NCBI RefSeq assembly: GCF_002483225.1
Contig: NZ_DLHL01000027.1
Coordinates: 66,163 to 130,162 of the forward strand
Reading direction: 5' to 3'
From: Gemmatimonas sp. UBA7669
GTDB taxonomy: Bacteria > Gemmatimonadota > Gemmatimonadetes > Gemmatimonadales > Gemmatimonadaceae
DNA: 64,000 nucleotides
Shown here in pieces: positions 44,196-52,612 of the stretch; position 1 is the stretch's first letter; every line of letters begins with the position of its first letter. The translations under genes and the position numbers were made by a program. The notes below the pieces were generated by a model, which was not told where the DNA came from, did no database searches, and saw only the letters and a list, made by a program, of their open reading frames with translations.

Positions 44196-44960
44196 CTAGG
44201 CGCCGGCGTTGGCGCGATCGAGGCCGCGATCGACGTTGCGATCCACGCTGTAGGCCGTGGCCACGATCCAGTCCTCGTCGAGCTGCCAGGTGGCCCGTAC
44301 CGATGTGGGGCCGTTGGCCATTTCAGGCAGCAACAGCGTAACCTGCGTGTCGCCGGGGTGCGTGACCTCAAGCTCCACTTCGGTGAAGCGCACGTAGCGC
44401 TCGACAAAGGGATCGATGGCCTTGTACACCGCTTCCTTGAGTGCGAAGTGCACCAGGACCTGTTCGCGCTGATGTAGCGGATCGTGGCTCAGGGACTCGA
44501 TGGCCGCGTACTCCCGCGCCGTGAGGATCTTGCGCGCGATGGACGGCCGGTCGAGATCGGCCGGCTGGGGGCGGCGTTCGAGATCCAGTCCCAGGTGATG
44601 CAGGCCCGGCACACGCGGCGCCACGGCGGCCATCGCCCGCGTCCGCTTGTGGGTAATGGACCCGGTCACGTGCTCGGGCAAGGCGGGGGCGCCGCGCGGG
44701 GTGCGCCGAATGGCCTCGCCGGCCAGGGGCGCCACGTCGGGCAGGGCACGCAGCGCGTCACGCATGGCCTGACGACCCGCCACGAAGGTGGCGCGCCGCG
44801 GCGCGGGCAGGCCGCGCGCCATGGCCGCTTCGATGGGGTGCAGCGTGCCGTCGGCTACCAGCTGGTTGAGGACCGCATTCCACGCGTCCTCATCGGGCAC
44901 GACCGGAACCGCGGCCTGCGCCGTGGCCGTGACGAACGGAGAGGCAAGAGACGACGCCAT
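44196..44960 (-). CDS. 4'-phosphopantetheinyl transferase (EntD/Sfp-like)
   Basis: 254 aa from ATG 44960. Seen: FVAGRQAMRDAL, GSITHKRTRAMAAVA, the Mg-binding LGLDLE, and FALKEAVYKAI with the conserved Lys/Glu, as in EntD-type enzymes that transfer phosphopantetheine from CoA to carrier proteins. The frame is open up to 45251 but overlaps the divergent MFS gene and lacks homology, so the shorter start is used. No carrier protein, PKS or NRPS gene is in the window. Confidence 0.87.
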   Translation of the reverse strand: MASSLASPFVTATAQAAVPVVPDEDAWNAVLNQLVADGTLHPIEAAMARGLPAPRRATFVAGRQAMRDALRALPDVAPLAGEAIRRTPRGAPALPEHVTGSITHKRTRAMAAVAPRVPGLHHLGLDLERRPQPADLDRPSIARKILTAREYAAIESLSHDPLHQREQVLVHFALKEAVYKAIDPFVERYVRFTEVELEVTHPGDTQVTLLLPEMANGPTSVRATWQLDEDWIVATAYSVDRNVDRGLDRANAGA

Positions 44961-45018
44961 ACCCTGAAAACTACGAGGAACCAGTGCAAATGTGTGAGTC
45001 GTCTGCCAGCTTTGAGGC

Positions 45019-46452
45019 GTGACCAGACCCTCGTCATCCCCCGACGCCCCGCTTTCTGCCGGCACGGCGCCTATCGGCGCACCGCCTATCGGCACGGCGC
45101 CTGTTGTGTCCTCCACGCACGCGTGGTATGCGGTGCTGGTGCTCACGCTCGCCAATGTGTCGGGCTTTGTGGATCGCCAGATCCTGTCGCTGCTGACGGT
45201 CCCGCTCAAGCGCGACCTGCAGCTCAGCGACACGCAAGTGAGTCTGCTCATCGGTTTGGGCTTTGCCGTGTTCTACTCGGTGCTGGGTCTGCCAATCGGT
45301 CGCTGGGTGGACCGCGGCATGCGGCCGCGCATTGTCGCGCTGGGCGCCGCGCTGTGGAGCGTGATGACGCTGCTGACCGGCATCACACGCGGCTACGGAC
45401 AGTTGTTTCTCGCGCGTGTTGGCGTTGGCGTGGGTGAGGCCACACTGGGGCCGGCGGCGGTGTCCATCATTGCCGATCAATTTCCGCGCGAGAAGTTGGG
45501 CACGGCCATGAGCACCTACATGGTCGGCACCTTTGCCGGTTCGGGCGTGGCGTACGCGCTCGGTGCCTACATCGTGGGACGCGTGGATCAGCCGGGCATG
45601 ATTACGCTGCCGCTGGTGGGCGAGATCTTCCCGTGGCAGACGGTCTTCTTCTGGATTGGCGCGCCGGGACTGCTGATCGCGTTGCTGGCGCTGTCCATTC
45701 GTGAGCCGCGGCGTGAGGCCGCCGCCGCCGCCGCGGCCGCTGCGCGCCTGTCGAGCGGAACGTCGGCATCATCGTCCGCGTCGGCCGTGGGTTTTGCTGA
45801 TGTCTGGCAGTATGTGCGCAGCAATCTGCGCACCATCGGTGCGCTGTCGCTGGGCTTCGCGTTTTCGGCCAGCGTGAACTACGGCGTGGGTGCGTGGATG
45901 GCGGCGTTCTTCGTGCGTACGCACGCATGGAGCATTGAGCAGGCCGGTACGCTGCAGGGCGTGCTGACCTTCACCATCGGCCCCATTGGCGTGATGGCCG
46001 GTGGACGCCTGAACGACTGGCTGGCGCGACGCGGCCATGTGGATGCGCCGCTGCGTGTGGGCTTGCTTGGCGCCCTTGGCATGGCGGTGTTTGCCGGACT
46101 GTACCCGGCGGTGCCGTCGGCCATGGTGGCCGCCGTGCTGCTGGTGCCGGTAAACCTGTTTGCGGCCATGCCCTGGGGCGCGGCCAACGCGGCCATCGCC
46201 GAAGCCATGCCGGCGCGTCTGCGCGGCCAAGGCAGCGCGATCTATCAGCTGGTCGTGAACCTGGTGTCCGGTGTGCTGGGACCCACGGCGGTGGCGCTGC
46301 TGACTGATCGTGTGTTCGGTGACGAAAGCATGCTGCGCTGGAGTCTCGTCATTGCCAGCATTGGCGGCATGATGCTCGCCTCCGCGCTGATGCTATATGC
46401 GAGGGCGGCGTACGTAGCGACCGTGACTGCAGTACGTGCCGAGCATGCCTAA
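45019..46452 (+). CDS. MFS transporter, Spinster-like
   Basis: 477-aa major facilitator with 12 helices. N-terminal region VLTLANVSGFVDRQILSLLTVPLKRDL and GRWVDRGMRPRIVALG (the loop 2-3 motif) followed by GEATLGPAAVSIIADQFP are typical of the Spns/Spinster group. The first ~33 residues and the middle loop (~235-262, poly-Ala and Ser) are low complexity. GTG 45019 has a GAGG nearby. Diverges from the phosphopantetheinyl transferase across 58 bases. Substrate unknown. Confidence 0.87.
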   Translation: MTRPSSSPDAPLSAGTAPIGAPPIGTAPVVSSTHAWYAVLVLTLANVSGFVDRQILSLLTVPLKRDLQLSDTQVSLLIGLGFAVFYSVLGLPIGRWVDRGMRPRIVALGAALWSVMTLLTGITRGYGQLFLARVGVGVGEATLGPAAVSIIADQFPREKLGTAMSTYMVGTFAGSGVAYALGAYIVGRVDQPGMITLPLVGEIFPWQTVFFWIGAPGLLIALLALSIREPRREAAAAAAAAARLSSGTSASSSASAVGFADVWQYVRSNLRTIGALSLGFAFSASVNYGVGAWMAAFFVRTHAWSIEQAGTLQGVLTFTIGPIGVMAGGRLNDWLARRGHVDAPLRVGLLGALGMAVFAGLYPAVPSAMVAAVLLVPVNLFAAMPWGAANAAIAEAMPARLRGQGSAIYQLVVNLVSGVLGPTAVALLTDRVFGDESMLRWSLVIASIGGMMLASALMLYARAAYVATVTAVRAEHA

Positions 46453-46607
46453 GCAGCCCTGGGTTGTGCGCTCCGCGCTGTGGGTTTGAGCGGTTCCGCA
46501 CCAGCGCCCCCGCGGACCGCCGCGATCCGGCCACATGCACCACCCACACTCACAGCCCACGGCTCACATCCCACAACTGTGGGTGGCCAGCCGCAGTTCA
46601 AACGGGC

Positions 46608-47900
46608 TCATACCCTGATCCGATTCGTCGCCCTCGTCACCACATTGCCCGCCAGCATGCCGGCGGCGAGTGAAATGCCGATGATGGCCACACGAAACCC
46701 CGTCTGGATGCCCGTCTCGATTTCCTGACCCAGCAGCGATTGCACGCTGCGGAACCCCACGCTGCCCGGAACGAGAATGAGCAGGCCCGGCACCTGCGTC
46801 ACCATGGCCACGCGGCGTTTGACGCGCGCAAACACGTTGCTGCCCGCGCTGACCACCAGTGCGCCGAGGAACGCACCGAGTTCTTCGCCATACGTGGCGC
46901 CGGCGAACTTGGAGGTCAGATAGGCCGCCGCGCAGGCCAGCACGATCAGCGGCGCATCGCGCGGTGGACCGTTGAGCAGCACGGTGAAGGCCAGCGGCGC
47001 AACCAGCAGCGCCGCCCACTCGGTCCATGCGGGAAGCGGCGTCGTCCAGCTGAACTGTGCAGCGCCCGGGACCTGCTCGCGCAGAATGTGTTCCAGCACC
47101 ACGCCGGTCTTGGCACCGAGCGCCAAACCAAAACCCAAGCCAAGAAAGGTCACAAGAGCACCGGACATGCGTGCCGTGCCCGACGCGAGATGGCGCGTGG
47201 AAAGCTCCGACAGTGCCACGGTGAACGTGAGACCCGGCATGAGAATCACGAGACCGGCCAGTGACGTCAGAAAGCCGTTGCCCGAACGCATCACGCCGTC
47301 GAACGCGAAGGCCATGGTGGTGACCACAAAGGCAGCCAGCGGCTCGGTGATGTGCCGAGTGCTTTCGAAGCGGCTGGTGCTGAGCGACACGGCGGCCGTG
47401 ATGAGTCCGAGAAACGACGCGATCACCACGTCGCCGGCCCGTACGCGGAGGAAGCAGGCCACGGCGGCCGATGCGAGCACGAAGGCCAGTACCACGAGCC
47501 AAGGCTTATACACCGGTGGCTCACGGTCCATGGCGTCGATCAGTGCCAATCCTTCGGTTGGCGCGATCTCGCCTTCCACCACGCGTCGCGTGACTTCCCC
47601 GAGACGGGCCAGCTGGCCGAGGTTGGGCTCACCGGGTTCCACGCGCAGCAGGTGGACATGCTGCTGTTCCACGTCGCCGATACCCACCATGATGCTGGTG
47701 GGTGTGGAGAAGAACTCGGCCTTGAGGCCGAGCTGACGGGCCGCGGCGGTGAGTGCGGCCTCGAGTCGATTGGCCGGCGTGCCGTGCTGGTGCAGGGCGC
47801 GGGCGAGCTGCAGGATGAACCGCCGGGCGGCGAGCGAATCGGCCATATCTGGCAGCGTACGGCCGGCAAGGGCACCGCGCAACGGGGAAATGGGTATCAT
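46608..47900 (-). CDS. ThrE-type threonine/serine exporter family membrane protein
   Basis: 430 aa. An N-terminal cytoplasmic part (~20-120: ARRFILQLARALHQHGTPANRLE, FFSTPTSIMVGIG) followed by about ten helices, combining both halves of ThrE (DUF1212 and the DUF3815-like part) in one chain. GLVILMPGLTFTVALSELSTRHLASGTARM and LVPGSVGFRSVQSLL are the family-typical stretches. Probably exports small amino acids; not provable. Diverges from the FKBP gene; the 3' end faces the MFS gene across a 155-base gap with a CCCACA/TGTGGG hairpin at 46570-46583. Confidence 0.85.
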   Translation of the reverse strand: MIPISPLRGALAGRTLPDMADSLAARRFILQLARALHQHGTPANRLEAALTAAARQLGLKAEFFSTPTSIMVGIGDVEQQHVHLLRVEPGEPNLGQLARLGEVTRRVVEGEIAPTEGLALIDAMDREPPVYKPWLVVLAFVLASAAVACFLRVRAGDVVIASFLGLITAAVSLSTSRFESTRHITEPLAAFVVTTMAFAFDGVMRSGNGFLTSLAGLVILMPGLTFTVALSELSTRHLASGTARMSGALVTFLGLGFGLALGAKTGVVLEHILREQVPGAAQFSWTTPLPAWTEWAALLVAPLAFTVLLNGPPRDAPLIVLACAAAYLTSKFAGATYGEELGAFLGALVVSAGSNVFARVKRRVAMVTQVPGLLILVPGSVGFRSVQSLLGQEIETGIQTGFRVAIIGISLAAGMLAGNVVTRATNRIRV

Positions 47901-47955
47901 TCAGGAATCGGGCGGCCGGATGGGTCGGACGCCCAGCCCCCCTGCTCGTGTTTCC

Positions 47956-48438
47956 ATGATCCCGACGTTTTTTCGCATCGCCCGCCGCGTCGTGCCGGCG
48001 TGTGTCGTTGCCGCTGGTCTTGCCGCCTGTGGTGGCGACAGTGGCCCCACCGACGTGCCGTCCAACCCGGCGGTCGAGACCTACGCGCCCGCACTGGGCG
48101 TCAACATTGCGCAGATGAACAAGCGCAGTGACAACCTCTACCTGCAGGACCTCACCGTGGGGACCGGCACCGAACTGGCGGCCGGCGACTCGCTCCAGGT
48201 GCGGTACTCGGGCTGGCTCGTGAATGGTGGTCGCTTTGACAGCGGCACGATCGCGTTTCGCATTGGCGTGCGGCAGGTCATCCGCGGCTGGGACGAAGGC
48301 CTGCCCGGCATGAAGGTGGGTGGCAAGCGCAAGCTCGTTATCGGTTCCGACTGGGCCTACGGGCCCGGTGGCCAGGGTCCAATTCCGCCGAACGCCACGC
48401 TGGTGTTTGACGCGGAACTGCTCAACGTCTACAAGTGA
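47956..48438 (+). CDS. FKBP-type peptidyl-prolyl isomerase lipoprotein
   Basis: 160 aa from ATG 47956, with a lipoprotein signal (lipobox LAAC, Cys25) and one FKBP domain: LQDLTVGTGTEL, VRYSGWLVNGGRFDSG, FRIGVRQVIRGWDEGLPGMKVGGKRKLVI, YGPGGQGPIPPNATLVFDAELL. All main FK506-pocket positions are present. It acts in the periplasm as a folding helper. The stop overlaps the GTG of the amidohydrolase (GTGA), so the two are coupled. Confidence 0.92.
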   Translation: MIPTFFRIARRVVPACVVAAGLAACGGDSGPTDVPSNPAVETYAPALGVNIAQMNKRSDNLYLQDLTVGTGTELAAGDSLQVRYSGWLVNGGRFDSGTIAFRIGVRQVIRGWDEGLPGMKVGGKRKLVIGSDWAYGPGGQGPIPPNATLVFDAELLNVYK

Positions 48439-50123
48439 TTCCCATGGCGCGGCGCACGCACGTTTTCGGCCGGCGTCGCGCCGGTCTGCTGTCCGCGGTG
48501 TTGCTGCGCGGTGTCCTGCTGCCCGTCGGCCTTCTGGCCGGCGGGTTTGCTGTTTCGGCGCGGCGCTCGCAGGACACCCGTGCAGCGGCAGTGCAATCGG
48601 TGGACCTGTTGCTCGTTGGTGGCACGGTGGTGGACGGCACGGGAGCACCGGGTCGACGTGCCGATGTGGCCATCGCCGGCAGTCGGGTCGTGGCGGTTGG
48701 CGAGAACCTCTCCCGCAACGGTGCACGGCGTGTGCTCGACGTGACGGGTCAGGTGGTGGCGCCGGGGTTCATCGATCTGCACGCGCATCTCGAACCGCTG
48801 CTGCAGCTCTCACTCATGGAGAGTGCGCTGCGCCAGGGTGTCACGCTGGCACTGGGTGGACCCGACGGCGGTTCGCCGCTGCCGCTGGGCCCTTATCTCG
48901 ATTCCGTGCGCGCGGTACAGCCCGGCATCAACGTGGCGTATCTCGTGGGGCACAACGATGTGCGACGCGCCGTCATGAACATGGACGCGCGTGCGCCTTC
49001 GGCCGCCGAACTGTCGCGCATGAAGCAGTTGGTGGCGGAAGCCATGGGGCAGGGCGCGTTTGGCCTGAGCACCGGCTTGCTGTACCTGCCGGGCACCTAT
49101 TCCAACGTGGAGGAAGTCATCGCGCTGGCCCAGGTGGCCAGCGACAGTGGCGGCATTTACACGTCGCATCTGCGCAAGGAAGGCATTGGCTTGCTGGATG
49201 GTGTGGGCGAGGCGCTGGAAATCGGTCGTCGTGCGCGCATTCCGGTGGTGCTCACGCACCACAAGGCGGTGGGGCAGCAGATGTGGGGCAAGAGCACCGT
49301 CACGCTGGCCATGGTGGACAGCGCGCGCCGCGCGGGCACCGACGTGATGATCGACCAGTATCCGTACACGGCCACACACACCGGCATTGGGGTGCTGGTG
49401 CCCAGTTGGGCCATGGCCGGCGGGACGGGTGAGTTTCGCAAGCGGCTGGCCGTGCCGGCGCTGCGAGACAGCATCAAGGCCGACATCGTCTTCAACATTC
49501 TCAACGATCGCGGCGGTGGGGATCTCGCACGCGTGCAGTTCTCACGCGTGCCGTGGGATCGCACACTCGAGGGCAAGACGCTCAAGGACTGGGCCGCGCG
49601 GCGCAATCTCGCGCCCACACCGGAGAACGGGGCCGAGCTGGTGCTCGAAGCCATGCTGAATGGCGGTGGCAATGCCATCTACCATGTGCTCGATGAGGGC
49701 GACGTACGCCGCATCATGACGCACCCGTTCACGATGATTGCCAGCGACGGACGCCTCTCGCAGCCCGGCGACGGACATCCGCATCCGCGGGCCTACGGCA
49801 CGTTCCCCCGTGTGCTGGGCCGCTATGTGCGCGAGCAGCGGTTGCTCTCACTCGAGCAGGCGGTGCACAAGATGACGCAGATGCCGGCGCAGCGCCTTGG
49901 CCTCAGTGATCGTGGCGTGCTGCGCGTGGGCGCCGTGGCCGACGTGGTGGTGTTTGACGCGGGCACCGTGGTGGATCAGTCAACGTTCACCGCGCCGCAT
50001 CAGTATCCCAAGGGGATCGGCACGGTCGTCGTGAACGGCGTGGTGGCCGTGGAGAACGGCGCGCCCACGGGCGCGCGCGCGGGGACGGTGGTGACGCGAC
50101 CCCGACCCCGACCCCGACCCTGA
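48435..50123 (+). CDS. N-acyl-D-amino-acid deacylase-type amidohydrolase, secreted
   Basis: 562 aa with an N-terminal signal-like region (~10-42). Amidohydrolase superfamily: LLLVGGTVVDGTGAPGRRADVAI, GFIDLHAHLE (HxH metal site), the Ser/Gly-rich FGLSTGLLYLPGTYSNVEEV of D-aminoacylases, TSHLRKEG, VVLTHHK, and the Asp in IASDGR. It would hydrolyse N-acyl-D-amino acids or D-dipeptides outside the cytoplasm. Start GTG 48435 overlaps the FKBP stop; ATG 48444 is possible. The end is an (RP)n tail made by a 6-base repeat that also supplies the stop codon. Confidence 0.87.
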   Translation: MIPMARRTHVFGRRRAGLLSAVLLRGVLLPVGLLAGGFAVSARRSQDTRAAAVQSVDLLLVGGTVVDGTGAPGRRADVAIAGSRVVAVGENLSRNGARRVLDVTGQVVAPGFIDLHAHLEPLLQLSLMESALRQGVTLALGGPDGGSPLPLGPYLDSVRAVQPGINVAYLVGHNDVRRAVMNMDARAPSAAELSRMKQLVAEAMGQGAFGLSTGLLYLPGTYSNVEEVIALAQVASDSGGIYTSHLRKEGIGLLDGVGEALEIGRRARIPVVLTHHKAVGQQMWGKSTVTLAMVDSARRAGTDVMIDQYPYTATHTGIGVLVPSWAMAGGTGEFRKRLAVPALRDSIKADIVFNILNDRGGGDLARVQFSRVPWDRTLEGKTLKDWAARRNLAPTPENGAELVLEAMLNGGGNAIYHVLDEGDVRRIMTHPFTMIASDGRLSQPGDGHPHPRAYGTFPRVLGRYVREQRLLSLEQAVHKMTQMPAQRLGLSDRGVLRVGAVADVVVFDAGTVVDQSTFTAPHQYPKGIGTVVVNGVVAVENGAPTGARAGTVVTRPRPRPRP

Positions 50124-50132
50124 CCCTGACCC
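50097..50132 (+). repeat. Hexanucleotide repeat (YGACCC)x6 containing the amidohydrolase stop
   Basis: Four CGACCC units and two TGACCC units. CGA-CCC encodes Arg-Pro; the C-to-T change in unit 5 makes TGA, the stop codon of the amidohydrolase gene (50121-50123). Repeat number therefore sets the length of the Arg-Pro tail. Confidence 0.85.
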
Positions 50133-50211
50133 CGACTGCGCCAACCTCGCCCGCAGTTCCTTCCCGCGGTCCCACCTTACGCAGTCCACCTTACGCTCCC
50201 CCCAAAAAACC

Positions 50212-52269
50212 ATGCGACTACTCAGGCTCGCCCTCCTCGTCGCGCCTGGCCTCCTTGCGGCCCAGCCCCGCGGCCTCGACGACACCGACATCATGCGCCT
50301 CAAGGGCGTCGGCGGGGTCGCCATGTCCCCCGATGGCCAGAAGGTGCTCTACACTGTCACGGCATGGGAGCATCCCAACGCGCGCGGTGATACGGCCCTC
50401 GGCGATCGCCACGAACGCCGCTCGCACGTGTATCTGGTATCCGCCTCGGGCGGTGTCGCCAAGCAGCTCACCTACGGGGAGCGCGGCGAATCCCAGCCCA
50501 GCTGGTCACCCGACAGTCGCAGCGTGGCGTTTGTGGCGGCGCGCGGCAGCGGCACCGGCGACGACGCACCGCGTCCGCAGCTCTGGCTGCTCCCGGCCGA
50601 TGGCGGCGAAGCGCGGCAGCTCACCACGCTGCGCGAAGGGGTATCGAGCTACACCTGGTCGCCCGACGGCCAGCGCATCGCCCTGGTGTCACGCGACTCG
50701 CTCACACGCGACGAGGAAGCGCGTCGTCGACGCCGCGATGATCCGCAGGTGTACGAGGGCGACCTGCGCATGAACCATCTCTGGGTGGTGGACGTGGCGA
50801 GCGGCACCGCCACCAAGATCACGAGCGGTGCCTACACCGTGAGTGGCGCACCGAGCTGGTCGCCCGACGGACGCACGCTGGCATTCTCGGCATCCCCCAC
50901 ACCGCTCATCCGCGACGAACGTCGCGATGCGTATGTGGTGGACATTGCCAGCAAGGCCGTCACCAGGATCAGCAGCGAAGCCGATGTCGAAAGCACGCCG
51001 CAATTCTCGCCTGACGGGAGCCGCCTGGCGTTCACGCAATTGCCGCACGAGTTCGCGCCACACAAGGACGGCATTCCGCCACGTACGCTGCGCAACGCGC
51101 GCCTCGTCACCTACGAGCTGGCCACGAAGACCTTCACCAACCACGCCCGTCCCGATTTCGACGTGAGTGTGGGGCAGCCTCGTTGGTCGCCCGACGGCAG
51201 CGAGATCTGGTTCACCGCGTCCGATCGTGCGTATCAGTCGCTCTACGCTTACTCCATGGCGGGCCGGAACTACAGCAAGCGTTCCGCCAACGTGCTGGTG
51301 GCTGGCGTGTCGCCCGACGCGCGCGGCACGCGCCTCGCCTTGGTGCTGGACACGCCGCAGCTGCCGCCCGAGGTGTATGTGCAGGAGGGCAGCACCTGGG
51401 CGCCGAAGCAGCTCACCACCACCAATGCCTGGCTGGCCGAGCGTCGGCTGGGTGAGTCGCGGGTGATGACCTGGAAGAGCAAGGACGGCCGCGAGGTGGA
51501 AGGTGTGCTGCTCCTGCCCGTGGGCTACAGCGCCGGTCAGAAGGTGCCGCTGCTCGTGTCGGCGCACGGTGGACCCACGGGTGTGCACACCAACGGTTTC
51601 AAGGGCGGCACCAGCCCCGGCCAGACCTGGGCGGCGCGTGGCTGGGCGGTGCTCTATCCCAACCCGCGTGGTTCGACGGGTTATGGCGAGTGGTGGATGC
51701 GTGCCAATACCAACGACTGGGGCGGCGGCGACTACCGCGACATCATGACCGGCGTCGATGCGCTCATTTCGCAGGGTATCGCCGATTCGTCGCGCATGGC
51801 GTTTGAGGGCTGGAGCTACGGCGGGTACATGACGAGCTGGGTGGTGTCGCAGACGGGACGCTTCAAGGCGGCCATGATGGGCGCCGGTCTGCCCTCGCTG
51901 CTGTCGATGGCCGGCACGACGGACATTCCGGGCTACATCAACACCTTCTTCGGTCAGCCGCAGTACGACGGCAGCATCGTGAACGCCAACATCCGCAAGT
52001 TCCTCGAACGCTCGGCGGTGAGCTACAGCGACAAGGTCACCACGCCACTGCTCATTCTGCATGGCGCCGCCGACGAGCGCGTGCCCATTGGCCAGCCCAT
52101 GGAGTTCTATCGCGCGCTCAAGGACCGCGGCAAGACCACGGAGCTGGTGTTCTACCCGCGCGAGGGGCACGGCCTGACCGAGTACTACCATCAGCTCGAC
52201 CGCATGAAGCGCGAGTACGAGTGGATGGCGCGCTTCACGCTGGGGCAGGGGCAGCGGCAGGCGATGTAG
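50212..52269 (+). CDS. S9-family prolyl oligopeptidase / acylaminoacyl-type peptidase, secreted
   Basis: 685 aa with a signal peptide (~1-18), a WD40-like beta-propeller (~20-390, repeated SWSPDG/AFSPDGS blocks) and a C-terminal alpha/beta hydrolase. Catalytic triad: Ser535 in GWSYGGY, Asp621 in AADERVP, His653 in REGHG; the oxyanion stretch is SAHGGPTG. This is the DPP IV/acylaminoacyl-peptidase side of S9. It acts on peptides in the periplasm or outside. 88 bases separate it from the preceding gene. Confidence 0.93.
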   Translation: MRLLRLALLVAPGLLAAQPRGLDDTDIMRLKGVGGVAMSPDGQKVLYTVTAWEHPNARGDTALGDRHERRSHVYLVSASGGVAKQLTYGERGESQPSWSPDSRSVAFVAARGSGTGDDAPRPQLWLLPADGGEARQLTTLREGVSSYTWSPDGQRIALVSRDSLTRDEEARRRRRDDPQVYEGDLRMNHLWVVDVASGTATKITSGAYTVSGAPSWSPDGRTLAFSASPTPLIRDERRDAYVVDIASKAVTRISSEADVESTPQFSPDGSRLAFTQLPHEFAPHKDGIPPRTLRNARLVTYELATKTFTNHARPDFDVSVGQPRWSPDGSEIWFTASDRAYQSLYAYSMAGRNYSKRSANVLVAGVSPDARGTRLALVLDTPQLPPEVYVQEGSTWAPKQLTTTNAWLAERRLGESRVMTWKSKDGREVEGVLLLPVGYSAGQKVPLLVSAHGGPTGVHTNGFKGGTSPGQTWAARGWAVLYPNPRGSTGYGEWWMRANTNDWGGGDYRDIMTGVDALISQGIADSSRMAFEGWSYGGYMTSWVVSQTGRFKAAMMGAGLPSLLSMAGTTDIPGYINTFFGQPQYDGSIVNANIRKFLERSAVSYSDKVTTPLLILHGAADERVPIGQPMEFYRALKDRGKTTELVFYPREGHGLTEYYHQLDRMKREYEWMARFTLGQGQRQAM

Positions 52270-52313
52270 TATCGCCGTTCCTCAGCTTCTCTGCGGGCTG
52301 ACGAATCGTTGAA

Positions 52314-52495
52314 CTGCTCACGCAGAGGGACAGAGGGCGCAGAGTCCGCAGAGGGAATTTGAACAGTCAGTTGTTTGCCAACCGCTGTTCAATCCGTGCA
52401 GTTTCCGCTGCATCCGCGAGATCCGCGACAAGGTGGTTCAGCCCGGACCGCTTTCCTCTGCGGACTCTGCGCCCTCTTTCCCTCTGCGTGAGCTG
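52314..52495. repeat. Composite dispersed repeat, copy C
   Basis: The best-preserved copy, in the 343-base gap between the S9 peptidase and comM. Outer arms 52316-52354 and 52455-52493 are inverted with one mismatch in 39 (built of CGCAGAG-type units). Between them lies the core at 52391-52451 (AATCCGTGCAGTTTCCGCT, two ATCCGCG units, ACAAGG), nearly the same as in copy A. The RNA of either strand would fold into a long hairpin. No ORF. Here the flanking genes run the same way. Confidence 0.8.
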
Positions 52496-52612
52496 TTGAC
52501 GAAATGAGCGCAATATCGACGCCTGCGGATCGATGGGGCCATTGCGTCGCGAATGCACAATGCCCGTAGAATCGGTGATACAGCGTGGCCGCAACGCACC
52601 TACTGTGGCCCC

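Noticed and set aside
46453..46607. Small gene between the MFS and ThrE-type genes
   Set aside because: Only short frames without homology; the stretch has a CCCACA/TGTGGG hairpin and appears to be a convergent intergenic region.
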